Source of the DNA: Anthoceros angustus
Taxonomy: Eukaryota; Streptophyta; Anthocerotopsida; Anthocerotales; Anthocerotaceae
DNA length: 64,000 nucleotides
Reading direction: 5' to 3'
Assembly: GCA_010909165.1 (NCBI GenBank)
Contig: MU008167.1
Location: forward strand, 682,001-746,000
Within the stretch, counting starts at the first letter, position 1. Each line of letters opens with the position of its first letter. The position numbers and the translations under genes are program-made. Positions 32,153-43,366 of the stretch are shown here, one piece after another. The notes under the pieces are model-generated. The model was not told the DNA's origin and did no database searches. It saw only the letters and a program-made list of their open reading frames with translations.

Positions 32153-33255
32153 ACGAGATGAATCGATGAATATTTTGGAGAAGAAAAGCGGGAGTATGCA
32201 TAATCCACTTGTATGGGCTATAGGCTTATGGTATGGTGAGATACGCGGGAAGAAAGCCCGCCTTGCTAGCGTAGCGTAGTCGATACAAAAACTGGTGCCA
32301 CACTTCAAAGTTCGGGGTCTGTTGCCCTGTCATATGCATTCGCGTTGTTCCAGCTTGTGTTTCCACGCTCCTATCGTGGTTGGTGTCCTTCCTCAGGATG
32401 GCCGGCAGAGGTTACGGTGTTTCGGGTAAGTCAGGGCCGTTGCAGACTCCTGATCGCAGTGAGGGAGAAGAGAAGGAGAGGAAGAAGCAAAAGTGTGCGG
32501 CTTCCCAGGGTGAGGCGGCCAAACTCTCTCTCATGGCTTCTGGAAGAAGTGTATCGTTGTTAGCGGGGGCAATGGCTGATGCGGAGGCGATGCCAATGGA
32601 GGGCCAGGCGGGCCAAGGCTCGAGAAACGGAGCGGAGCTGCCTTGGACTGCTCCTGGTGGCGAAATCCAGAACAGTTTCTCGGCCGGATGCAGCTCCGTG
32701 GTGGCGAGTGGAACTTCGTCCCAGCCTGTCTCCGGTGATGCAGCTGGGAAGGCTGACGGCAGTGGAGTGGATCCGGATTTTGACTACGATGACGAATTTT
32801 GGAACTCAGTGGACATGACTGCAATGGATGCGCTCGTCGAAGAGACGCTTGCGGCGAACGCTCGGCGGCGAGCCGAGGAGTCTGAAATGGAGAGAAGGAA
32901 GGGGAAAGCCATCCTAACAGCTGGGAGTGAGGATGATTCTGCTGCAGGAGGCACACGGCTTCGTGGAGGTCCCGGCGCCTCTTTCCAGTCCGCAAGCAGT
33001 CTCCCCAGGGACAGGGAGGAGCCTGGGCAAGGGAATGCGATGGCGCAGACAGCTGCCCGTACGCAGCCAAGAGGAGGTGTGCCGATGCAGGCTGCGAGCA
33101 ACGGCGCTTCCAGCTCTGCGGGCAATCAGAACCCTGGTAGAGTGAATCTGTCTTCAGCGCTTCATGAAATTTTCTTCGGGGCCGAAGATCAAGAGGGCAA
33201 CAACCGTCCCGGCTTTCCACCTGCTGCGTTCTATGCTCAAGGGAATGGAGGTGCG
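32153..33255 (+). CDS. Gene X: disordered acidic protein of unknown function (longest copy, 3' end replaced)
   Basis: From ATG 32398 an open frame of about 286 gene X codons runs to GGNGGA near 33255. It begins MAGRGYGVSGKSG, followed by a charged KQKCAASQGE stretch, then an acidic-aromatic motif (DPDFDYDDEFWNSVDM) with a helix DALVEETLAANARRRAEESE, then Gly/Ala/Gln-rich disorder and NLSSALHEIFFGAEDQEG. The true C-terminus (NNAQRFRPPGRAVNA to PPAAFKAPRRK and stop) is found in other copies at 34541-34774 and 42003-42244, so a complete protein would have about 366 residues. No domain is recognised; the acidic DEFW motif followed by a helix could be a protein-docking site. Bases 32153-32397 are its 5' flank. 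Confidence 0.6.
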
Positions 33256-33595
33256 ATCGCATCGATCATGCAATCTTCAACTGCTTCTTTATCGAGATGA
33301 ATCACACTTTGATAGAAAGCATGTTCATCCACCGAAGCAATAATTGCTTGAACAACAAGGGAAGGCACGATGCCACCATAATTTCTAGGATAGCCCGAGG
33401 CCACCAGATTTGTATCCCAGACGATCTCATCCCGTCACACTCAATCAATTAAAAAAGTGAGAAACTAAGCCAAGGAGGCGACAAAAATCAAATACGTTTG
33501 TGCATGCGTAAACAAGACCTAAACTCTTCAAAGAGGCTTTAGTGCGGATTTTTAGCATGCAATTTGGGGTTAATCCGGTGTGGAGAAAGGGGTCC
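33256..33595. repeat. Mosaic of S2 and S1 pieces
   Basis: 33266-33478 copies 28445-28665 (part of the unrecognised exon and its flank). 33485-33590 copies 31145-31250. The switch to gene X 3' sequence occurs inside GAAAGGGGT at about 33587-33595. Confidence 0.8.
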
Positions 33596-33985
33596 GGCCG
33601 AGCTCTCAATCGCGGGTCCCAGCTGTGGCCTGTGGACAGCCGCCAGCGGCCTTCAAAGCTCCTCGTAGGAAATGAGTACGTCCCCTAACTGAAGAGTGGT
33701 GTGGGTTCTTCTGTTGCCTAGTGAGTTATCCGTGCTCATCCAACTTCTATATGCCTTTTCAGGTGAGGTGGAGGTAGTTTTAAGAAGCGCCCTTTGTTCA
33801 AACATCCCGGCGGTAGTGCAGTAGGATAACAATGTCTCTACAGGCTTTGCAACGGACGCGTTCTGTCTCGTCTAACTGGTCTGTCCGTCTTCTCCAGTGA
33901 TTAGACCCTACTTGATCTCGTATGCTTTTCCTCTGTCAGAAGGTGTCACTCTCCTTCAAAGTGGTAGATCGAGCACATTTTCTTC
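33596..33985 (+). repeat. Copy of gene X 3' end and downstream flank
   Basis: Matches 42152-42550, including the last gene X codons and stop (AGGAAATGA). It ends inside ACATTTTCT, then continues as S1 sequence (TCTGAGGAGACATCTCTCG). Confidence 0.85.
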
Positions 33986-34540
33986 TGAGGAGACATCTCT
34001 CGACATGCGATGGAATGCGTTTCTAGTCTCTCTCTCTTTGAATAGAGTTGATCAAAGCCAGTTCGTTCATATTCATCATGAATGGATGATTAAAGCGGAA
34101 AGCAACTTGCTAGGGACCTCAATCCGACTCAATCCTACTCAATCGACTCAATCAAGCGACTCAATCCTGCGGTGACATGGGCGGGCCATGTCACCAGAGG
34201 GATTGAGTCAACTAAACCCTAACATGGCTAGGCCGCTTACATTGAGAAGTTGTTGAAACTAGCCGCTTTCAATCCAAAGAATGATAGGAAGGACCATACA
34301 TAGCATCATAAACCTCGCATCAATAGATCGAGGGACCGTCTCCTTAGCGCACCAGACACTTTGTGTCTCCTTCCCCTGACACTTATGTTGGCTCTATTCC
34401 CTCTTCAGGGCCAGATTCCAAAAACTTAGGCAGCAAGGAACGCACTTTAAGGAGTTTCTCCATCCCAACAGCAGGATCCTCAGCGAAAGCACAAGCAAGC
34501 TTCACCCAATCGTCAAGTGTGAGCACATCCATCAGTTGAG
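33986..34540. repeat. Copy of S1/S2 block and of the unrecognised exon's 3' part
   Basis: Matches 27845-28432 with small deletions (for example the ACTCAATC field is shortened). It ends in GAGGTGC, where the text jumps to gene X. Confidence 0.85.
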
Positions 34541-35624
34541 GTGCGAACAATGCTCAGCGTTTTCGTCCACCTGGAAGAGCTGTTAATGCTCGCATGCACA
34601 GGCGTCCCGCTGCCGCCCCTGCCCAGCCGAGGGCTATGCGTGGCCTTCCCGCCGGCTCCAATGATCAGCAGTCCAATGCCAACTTCGAAAGGGGTCCGGC
34701 CGAGCTCTCAATCGCGGGTCCCAGCTGTGGCCTGTGGACAGCCGCCAGCGGCCTTCAAAGCTCCTCGTAGGAAATGAGTACGTCCCCTAACTGAAGAGTG
34801 GTGTGGGTTCTTCTGTTGCCTAGTGAGTTATCCGTGCTCATCCAACTTCTATATGCCTTTTCAGGTGAGGTGGAGGTAGTTTTAAGAAGCGCCCTTTGTT
34901 CAAACATCCCGGCGGTAGTGCAGTAGGATAACAATGTCTCTACAGGCTTTGCAACGGACGCGTTCTGTCTCGTCTAACTGGTCTGTCCGTCTTCTCCAGT
35001 GATTAGACCCTACTTGATCTCGTATGCTTTTCCTCTGTCAGAAGGTGTCACTCTCCTTCAAAGTGGTAGATCGAGCACATTTTCTAATTGCTCAACGGGA
35101 TGTATCAAATGTGTTCTGCAGCTTCTCCATTTTGGCGTTTTGGATGTGTGTTTGCGGAGGAAGCCATTTTCATCAGTTCTATGCCTGTTCTTCGCTGGTT
35201 CTCTTCACGAGACCTCTGACTGGTAGCAGAGGTGAAAAGTGAAGGCAACCGATGCATGGGTCGATTCTCAGAAGCACAGCAGCAAAGGAGGAGCACACAG
35301 GATTGTATGAGTCCAGCAAGTCTGCTGGGAGTGACCTTGAGCGTCACAGTTTGTATCCCGAGACGATCTCATCCGTCACACTCAATCAATTAAAAAGTGA
35401 AGGCAACCGATGCATAGGTCGATTCTCAGAAGCACAGCAGCAAAGGAGGAGCACACAGGATTGTATGAGTCCAGCAAGTCTGCTGGGAGTGACCTTGAGC
35501 GTCACAGTTTGACCATCTGGTAAAGATTACTTTTCAAATTGTTTCGCCTCTCCGTTCGTGCAGACGCTCTCCCCAAACTCCAGTTTCACCTGAGTTTGTC
35601 TGGGCATTAGGGTTTATCCTGCTC
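34541..35624 (+). repeat. Copy of gene X C-terminus and downstream flank, internally patched
   Basis: 34541-34774 encodes the gene X end in a single frame shift relative to 42003-42244. The downstream flank runs to 35350, is interrupted by about 45 bp of S2 sequence (GTATCCCGAGACGATCTCAT), then restarts about 130 bp earlier in the same flank (GTGAAGGCAACCGATGCATA) and runs to CCAAAGAAG. Confidence 0.82.
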
Positions 35625-36325
35625 CCAAAGAAGATATGTAGTGTGCACCATCATGCTATTTAAGAAACATGACACACACCATGCCCCACATACCTCATGA
35701 CGTGATGAGAGAAAAATGACGGCAAGGAAAACTCAGGAACATCCCAAGCACACCAAGCTGCAGACGTCCTAGATTCACAGACCCGGGGGCATTGGTGGGG
35801 CGTGCTGGTATGCACAACTATTAAATCGAACAGCGTGGGGTACTAGCTTTGATCTTGTCTTTGGTAACTTGCGTTTTGCCTCATGTGACTGGAAGTAAAT
35901 TGAGTACTTCATTACAACATACATTTGCTCCTGGGAAACATCTGTGAGAAAGAAAATGCCTTATGGTATTTAGCGATTTGCTGCGTTGGAATCCATTGGC
36001 GACGAAAGTGTCCACCAGCACCATGATCTCATAAAGGGCATGGGCAACGTCAGAGTTGAAATTAAGCAAGGGGAATACTTGAGACAATACCACTTTATTG
36101 GCTTGTCCAACAACACGGTTAGACATGAAGTGAATGAACTGGGCAAAGCGAAAAGGAAGGTCTCTCCTTCTGTCATACTTTCTAAAGGAAAAGTATCTAA
36201 TAGTAGGAGATTTCAAAATGAAATGATGGAAGTGAGCCTTAGTTCCAACAAGAATACCTCTAGAGTTTTGGCTAGAGTCTTGAGCTTCAAGTTGAATGGT
36301 TATGACATTTAGAGGGTAAACATAA
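35625..36325 (-). pseudogene. Copy of the RT C-terminal fragment and flank
   Basis: Matches 29018-29738. The minus strand again reads FRKYDRRRDLPFRFAQFIHF and, in this copy, continues into SLNTIRHFLSHRCFPGANVC, NEVLNLLPVT and stop, which is probably the true C-terminus of the RT. It has scattered small deletions. Confidence 0.65.
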
Positions 36326-36985
36326 AAAGGGGCGAGAGTAGGTCAGGTTGCAAGGACCCCAAGCTTCGCTAGGCGTGAATGAACGTATCGGTCATGTCAT
36401 TTAGGTGTCATCGTTTAGGCGTAGGGCAAATTGCGTAGCTGCTAGATGGAACTGAGTTGCAATCGTCACCTGCCGGGTGCAATTTCCGAATATAGAGAGA
36501 GGCGCAGAGCGCGCTGACGAAGGATCCTTTTAAACAGGTAATCCCAACATCTAAGGCCTTTTATACATACACAGCTAGTTTCCGTACCTACAGATGGTTA
36601 TTTTGGCCCCGCCTTTATTATCAAGACATCAGTGCACCTAGTATATCCCTACACAATATTTCGATGGAACGGGCCAACAACTCCAGTCCAACCGGAAACA
36701 GGGAAGCTGACCCTTCCCTGCTCCTTCAGGCAGGAATCTTGAGCTGGCACTCAGTTGCACCATGGGCGAGCTCTCCTACACAAGAGTACAAAACAAGAAC
36801 CAATGAGAAAACTTACACTAGGTTTGTGGTAGCCTAGGGAGCTGGAGCTGGTCAGCGGCAATCAGATGTGCAAACTTATAAACTCACCAGGGATGAGAAC
36901 CTTGTCGATGGAATATATAGCAGTGGGGCTGTCAACGAGAACAACAGAGCGCGCCATGGCCTGGACGATGCCAGTCTGAACGTAA
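36326..36985. repeat. Copy of the fasciclin gene 3' half and flank
   Basis: Matches 42956-43640: downstream flank, exon 2 and the 3' part of exon 1 (minus strand). It ends at GGAAA, where the text switches to RT C-terminal sequence (CATCTGTGAGAAAGAAAATG). Confidence 0.85.
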
Positions 36986-37588
36986 ACATGCTCGGAAACA
37001 TCTGTGAGAAAGAAAATGCCTTATGGTATTTAGCGATTTCTTTGCGTTGGAATCCATTGGCGACGAAAGTGTCCACCACCATGTGATCTCATAAAGGGCA
37101 TGGGCAGCGTCGGAGTTGAAATTAAGCAAGGGAATACTTGAGACAATACCACTTTATTGGCTTGTCCAACAACAGAGACATGAAGTGAATGGTAGGCAAA
37201 GCGAAAAGGAAGGTCTCTCCTTCTGTCATACTTTCTAAAGGAAAAGTATCTAATAGTAGGAGATTTCAAAATGAAATGACTGGAAGTGAGCCTTAGTTCC
37301 AACAAGAATACCTCTAGAGTTTTGGCTAGAGTCTTGAGCTTCAAGTTGAATGGTTATGACATTTAGAGGGTAAATCCAAAAGGAGGAATCTACCCTTCTT
37401 TCCACTGTGGGATCCAAGAAAGTGAAGGATCGTGTGGCACCCATGATGGTGGAAAGAGGAGAGGAGAGGAGGAGGGAGTAGCTCTCACATTGAGATGAGG
37501 CTTGGAGGGTATTTATACCTTCAATGGGGCTCCTAGGAAGCTCCACAAGAAGCCCCTAGGAAGGAGCACAAGAAGCTTCCTAGTGATT
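36986..37588 (-). pseudogene. Third copy of the RT C-terminal fragment and LTR-like insertion
   Basis: Matches 29360-29965 with several small losses. It ends inside AGTGATTAG, then continues as gene X downstream flank (ACCCTACTTGATCTCG). Confidence 0.65.
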
Positions 37589-38808
37589 AGACCCTACTTG
37601 ATCTCGTATGCTTTTCCTCTGTCAGAAGGTGTCACTCTCCTTCAAAGTGGTAGATCGAGCACATTTTCTAATTGCTCAACGGGATGTATCAAATGTGTTC
37701 TGCAGCTTCTCCCATTTTGGCGTTTTGGATGTGTGTTTGCGGAGGAAGCCATTTTCATCAGTTCTATGCCTGTTCTTCGCTGGTTCTCTTCACGAGACCT
37801 CTGACTGGTAGCAGAGGTGAAAAGTGAAACAACCGATGCATAGGTCGATTCTCAGAAGCACAGCAGCAAAGGAGGAGCACACAGGATTGTATGAGTCCAG
37901 CAAGTCTGCTGGGAGTGACCTTGAGCGTCACAGTTTGACCATCTGGTAAAGATTACTTTTCAAATTGTTTCGCCTCTCCGTTCGTGCAGATCTCCCCAAA
38001 CTCCAGTTTCACCTGAGTTTGTCTGGGCATTTAGGGTTTATCCTGCTCCCAAAGAAGTTGGAGTGCAAACATAAAAAAGGGGCGAGAGTAGGTCAGGTTG
38101 CAAGGACCCCAAGCTTCGCTAGGCGTGAATGAACGTATCGGTCATGTCATTTAGGTGTCATCGTTTAGGCGTAGGGCAAATTGCGTAGCTGCTAGATGGA
38201 ACTGAGTTGCAATCGTCACCTGCCGGGTGCAATTTCCGAATATAGAGAGAGGCGCAGAGCGCGCTGACGAAGGATCCTTTTAAACAGGTAATCCCAACAT
38301 CTAAGGCCTTTTATACATACACAGCTAGTTTCCGTACCTACAGATGGTTATTTTGGCCCCGCCTTTATTATCAAGACATCAGTGCACCTAGTATATCCCT
38401 ACACAATATTTCGATGGAACGGGCCAACAACTCCAGTCCAACCGGAAACAGGGAAGCTGACCCTTCCCTGCTCCTTCAGGCAGGAATCTTGAGCTGGCAC
38501 TCAGTTGCACCATGGGCGAGCTCTCCTACACAAGAGTACAAAACAAGAACCAATGAGAAAACTTACACTAGGTTTGTGGTAGCCTAGGGAGCTGGAGCTG
38601 GTCAGCGGCAATCAGATGTGCAAACTTATAAACTCACCAGGGATGAGAACCTTGTCGATGGAATATATAGCAGTGGGGCTGTCAACGAGAACAACAGAGC
38701 GCGCCATGGCCTGGACGATGCCAGTCTGAACGTAAACATGCTCGGAAAATGTGCTGATGAAGAAAATGCAACCTGAGGCAGTTTCACCAAGTTTGACAAT
38801 TTCAGGAT
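37589..38808. repeat. Copy of gene X downstream flank through fasciclin exon 1 (3' part)
   Basis: Near-identical to 42475-43705 in one stretch. It includes fasciclin exon 2 and 3' exon 1 on the minus strand, and stops inside GATGTCAT, where an RT fragment begins. Confidence 0.88.
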
Positions 38809-39660
38809 GTCATCCATATAGTGATGAGCATAAACAAAGGGCCGCATTAGATCTGTTTCCCATAATCGTGCAAGCCGTTGGATGAAGGCAGACTCGTAAT
38901 GAAAGAAGTAGAGATTACACCAGATAGGTGAACATGAGAATCCCATTGGAATACCAAGTTTCAACCTCCATACTTTCTCCCCAAGCTGGACATAACAATT
39001 TTTCATAAGCCAACAATGAAGCTCAATGAGGCGTTGTTGAGACAGTTCAATATAAGTGTCATGTGCACTTACTAGTGGTTTTCTTGCCCAACGAGCATTA
39101 GAAAAAATGCCATTAGTACTGTTGAGTATGATGAACAGGTCTTGTTTGTGCCCAATAGATTTAGCAGCCTGTTTGAAAGCCAACTTGACACATGCTGATA
39201 TTGTAGTTAGGAGGGAGTCTTCTCCTTCCGTCGGAATGGCTTCATAACATCTTGTATTGTCTGCAACAAAGATATGACATGTACAGTAGGCAGCAGATTC
39301 AGGGCAACATCCAAAAGTGGAGTGTATGATCCAGTATAGTGAGGTCTTCACCTGGAGAAAACGTGTGTATGTCTCTTGTTTGTAGGCAGCCCACTCCTTA
39401 ATCCAAGGAATCATGGCTTTGGAGGCCACAGTCAGCAGATCAGCAATGATGGAGCATACACAATCATGCATTCGTAAGCCAACAATATTTTTTCTCGTGT
39501 TGCTTGTACGTGGCCATGAGATAAGGTAGGCCATAATCCAAATTGTTGTTGACTTCATTCTTGTGTTGCTTGTACGTGGCCGTGAGATAAGGCAGGCCAT
39601 AATCCAAATTGTTGTTGACGTCAAGAACGAGAGTAGCAATTTGCGTCCGCAGCATTTTAA
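38809..39660 (-). pseudogene. Reverse transcriptase N-terminal and palm region (fullest copy), fused to fasciclin by the mosaic
   Basis: The minus strand starts at 39640 with a 66-bp duplicated unit encoding NNNLDYGLPYLTATYKQH, then KKYCWLTNA, a finger-domain motif. A frameshift near 39470 leads to CSIIADLLTVASKAMIPWIK, CHIFVADNTRCYEAIPTEGE (motif A with catalytic Asp), FKQAAKSIGHKQDLFI, LGIPMGFSCSPIWCNLYFFH (motif B') and YMDD (38809-38820, motif C). Beyond YMDD the frame runs without a stop into fasciclin codons, giving a 337-codon hybrid frame that is an artefact of the join. RT family: not copia, gypsy or L1-type; most like Penelope-like or rvt-type enzymes (from memory, not a search). 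Confidence 0.72.
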
Positions 39661-40180
39661 GAACGGAACCCCTTTCTCTTGTGCTTTAGTGAATGTGAGG
39701 CTGTGAGCCAGTTCGGAATTAAGACAGGAATAGGAGGGGCGAGTAGGTCAGGTTGCAAGGACCCCAAGCTTCGCTAGGCGTGAATGAACGTATCGGTCAT
39801 GTCATTTAGGTGTCATCGTTTAGGCGTAGGGCAAATTGCGTAGCTGCTAGATGGAACTGAGTTGCAATCGTCACCTGCCGGGTTTCCGAATATAGAGAGA
39901 GGCGCAGAGCGCGCTGACGAAGGATCCTTTTAAACAGGTAATCCCAACATCTAAGGCCTTTTATACATACACAGCTAGTTTCCGTACCTACAGATGGTTA
40001 TTTTGGCCCCGCCTTTATTATCAAGACATCAGTGCACCTAGTATATCCCTACACAATATTTCGATGGAACGGGCCAACAACTCCAGTCCAACCGGAAACA
40101 GGGAAGCTGACCCTTCCCTGCTCCTTCAGGCAGGAATCTTGAGCTGGCACTCAGTTGCACCATGGGCGAGCTCTCCTACA
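39661..40180. repeat. Linker and copy of fasciclin downstream flank
   Basis: 39714-39740 matches 31411-31435. From GGGGCGAG onward it copies 42967-43420, ending inside TACACAAGA, then continues as gene X 5' flank. Confidence 0.82.
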
Positions 40181-42244
40181 CAAGATTATTATCATAAACG
40201 AGATGAATCGATGAATATTTTGGAGAAGAAAAGAAAGCGGGAGTATGCATAATCCACTTGTATGGGCTATAGGCTTATGGTATGGTGAGATACGCGGGAA
40301 GAAAGCCCGCCTTGCTAGCGTAGCGTAGTCGATACAAAAACTGGTGCCACACTTCAAAGTTCGGGGTCTGTTGCCCTGTCATATGCATTCGCGTTGTTCC
40401 AGCTTGTGTTTCCACGCTCCTATCGTGGTTGGTGTCCTTCCTCAGGATGGCCGGCAGAGGTTACGGTGTTTCGGGTAAGTCAGGGCCGTTGCAGACTCCT
40501 GATCGCAGTGAGGGAGAAGAGAAGGAGAGGAAGAAGCAAAAGTGTGCGGCTTCCCAGGGTGAGGCGGCCAAACTCTCTCATGGCTTCTGGAAGAAGTGTA
40601 TCGTTGTTAGCGGGGCAATGGCTGATATAGGGACATTACGTGGTGCAACCCGACTGTGACACTTCCATGCAGGCGCTTCTTTGTGTCTTCCTCTAGTTTC
40701 TTAGAGAAAGGGCGGAAAAGAATTCTCTCACGAACTCACAACAAGATTTGTTCCCTACATTACATACCACACACACCGATAGAGACATCCAGACAGTGAA
40801 CTTTTGCGGTCAACTACTCCTGCTTTGCTGCCAATGGAGGGCCAGGCGGGCCAAGGCTCGAGAAACGGAGCGGAGCTGCCTTGGACTGCTCCTGGTGGCG
40901 AAATCCAGAACAGTTTTCTCGGCCGGATGCAGCTCCGTGGTGGCGAGTGGAACTTCGTCCCAGCCTGTCTCCGGTGATGCAGCTGGGAAGGCTGACGGCA
41001 GTGGAGTGGATCCGGATTTTGACTACGATGACGAATTTTGGAACTCAGTGGACATGACTGCAATGGATGCGCTCGTCGAAGAGACGCTTGCGGCGAACGC
41101 TCGGCGGCGAGCCGAGGAGTCTGAAATGGAGAGAAGGAAGGGAAAGCGAGCTGTATTTCAAGAGGATAATTACCCAAGATGCAGACTACTGCTTACATCA
41201 TCCTGTCCTCTTCGTCCTTCCCGCCTTTCTGTTGTACACCACGTAAGTCGACTTTCCACAATACTATTTCCATTCCTAGAAGACCATGGAACTTGAGATA
41301 TCCAAGTATGGCTGATATAGGGACATTACGTGGTGCAACCCGACTGTGACACTTCCATGCAGGCGCTTCTTTGTGTCTTCCTCTAGTTTCTTAGAGAAAG
41401 GGCGGAAAAGAATTCTCACGAACTCACAACAAGATTTGTTCCTACATTACATACCACACACCGATAGAGACATCCAGACAGTGAACTTTTGCGGTCAACT
41501 ACTCCTGCTTTGCTGCCAATGGTTCCCCAGCTTGCCTCCCCAAAACCCCAGTTCAACTTCCTTGGCCCCAGTTGTAAAAATTCAAGAAACCCCAGCCATC
41601 CACCTGATCTGAAAACCCAAAGTATGGTTTTACCTGCAACAATGCGGAGAGTTCTCACCGCTGGTTCTTATCATCAGTCTTCAGATGATTCTGCTGCAGG
41701 AGGCACACGGCTTCGTGGAGGTCCCGGCGCCTCTTTCCAGTCCGCAAGCAGTCTCCCCAGGGACAGGGAGGAGCCTGGGCAAGGGAATGCGATGGCGCAG
41801 ACAGCTGCCCGTACGCAGCCAAGAGGAGGTGTGCCGATGCAGGCTGCGAGCAACGGCGCTTCCAGCTCTGCGGGCAATCAGAACCCTGGTAGAGTGAATC
41901 TGTCTTCAGCGCTTCATGAAATTTTCTTCGGGGCCGAAGATCAAGAGGGCAACAACCGTCCCGGCTTTCCACCTGCTGCGTTCTATGCTCAAGGGAATGG
42001 AGGTGCGAACAATGCTCAGCGTTTTCGTCCACCTGGAAGAGCTGTTAATGCTCGCATGCACAGGCGTCCCGCTGCCGCCCCTGCCCAGCCGAGGGCTATG
42101 CGTGGCCTTCCCGCCGGCTCCAATGATCAGCAGTCCAATGCCAACTTCGAAAGGGGTCCGGCCGGGCCGAGCTCTCAATCGCGGGTCCCAGCTGTGGCCT
42201 GTGGACAGCCGCCAGCGGCCTTCAAAGCTCCTCGTAGGAAATGA
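40181..42244 (+). pseudogene. Gene X copy 3, full span but with two patches of foreign sequence
   Basis: Starts as gene X 5' flank and codons (ATG 40447). Inside ATGGCTGAT (40618-40626) it switches to ~200 bp from 45770-45990, returns to gene X inside TGCCAATGG (about 40830), switches again inside GGAAGGGAAAGC (about 41145) to ~530 bp from 45605-46165, and returns inside GATGATTCT (about 41685). The last section, to TGA 42244, is the only gap-free gene X C-terminus joined to its central part. Each patch replaces a short piece of gene X rather than being inserted cleanly. Confidence 0.8.
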
Positions 42245-43366
42245 GTACGTCCCCTAACTGAAGAGTGGTGTGGGTTCTTCTGTTGCCTAGTGAGTTATCC
42301 GTGCTCATCCAACTTCTATATGCCTTTTCAGGTGAGGTGGAGGTAGTTTTAAGAAGCGCCCTTTGTTCAAACATCCCGGCGGTAGTGCAGTAGGATAACA
42401 ATGTCTCTACAGGCTTTGCAACGGACGCGTTCTGTCTCGTCTAACTGGTCTGTCCGTCTTCTCCAGTGATTAGACCCTACTTGATCTCGTATGCTTTTCC
42501 TCTGTCAGAAGGTGTCACTCTCCTTCAAAGTGGTAGATCGAGCACATTTTCTAATTGCTCAACGGGATGTATCAAATGTGTTCTGCAGCTTCTCCCATTT
42601 TTGGCGTTTTGGATGTGTGTTTGCGGAGGAAGCCATTTTCATCAGTTCTATGCCTGTTCTTCGCTGGTTCTCTTCACGAGACCTCTGACTGGTAGCAGAG
42701 GTGAAAAGTGAAGGCAACCGATGCATAGGTCGATTCTCAGAAGCACAGCAGCAAAGGAGGAGCACACAGGATTGTATGAGTCCAGCAAGTCTGCTGGGAG
42801 TGACCTTGAGCGTCACAGTTTGACCATCTGGTAAAGATTACTTTTCAAATTGTTTCGCCTCTCCGTTCGTGCAGACGCTCTCCCCCAAACTCCAGTTTCA
42901 CCTGAGTTTGTCTGGGCATTTAGGGTTTATCCTGCTCCCAAAGAAGTTGGAGTGCAAACATAAAAAAGGGGCGAGAGTAGGTCAGGTTGCAAGGACCCCA
43001 AGCTTCGCTAGGCGTGAATGAACGTATCGGTCATGTCATTTAGGTGTCATCGTTTAGGCGTAGGGCAAATTGCGTAGCTGCTAGATGGAACTGAGTTGCA
43101 ATCGTCACCTGCCGGGTGCAATTTCCGAATATAGAGAGAGGCGCAGAGCGCGCTGACGAAGGATCCTTTTAAACAGGTAATCCCAACATCTAAGGCCTTT
43201 TATACATACACAGCTAGTTTCCGTACCTACAGATGGTTATTTTGGCCCCCGCCTTTATTATCAAGACATCAGTGCACCTAGTATATCCCTACACAATATT
43301 TCGATGGAACGGGCCAACAACTCCAGTCCAACCGGAAACAGGGGAAGCTGACCCTTCCCTGCTCCT
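42245..43366. other. Downstream flank of gene X / fasciclin gene; source of several copies
   Basis: No gene is recognised in this stretch, which is the source or best version of copies at 33.7, 34.8, 36.3, 37.6 and 39.7 kb. It contains CAGCAGCAAAGGAGGAGCAC and a GGCATTTAGGGTTTATCC element. Short frames such as one starting near 42466 lack recognisable domains. Confidence 0.55.

Noticed and set aside
37502-37804. Repeated ~80-100-codon frames downstream of gene X copies (also at 34999, 42466)
   Set aside because: They recur only because the flank is duplicated, show no domain, shift frame between copies and have poor coding composition.
39464-39655. A separate small gene with repeated LDYGLPYLTATYKQH
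   Set aside because: This is the N-terminal finger part of the RT in the neighbouring frame, with a 66-bp internal duplication, not an independent gene.
30541-42244. Helitron or Pack-MULE gene capture as the cause of the mosaic
   Set aside because: I found no terminal inverted repeats, no Helitron TC...CTRR ends and no transposase bounding the captured pieces; individual pieces replace rather than insert.
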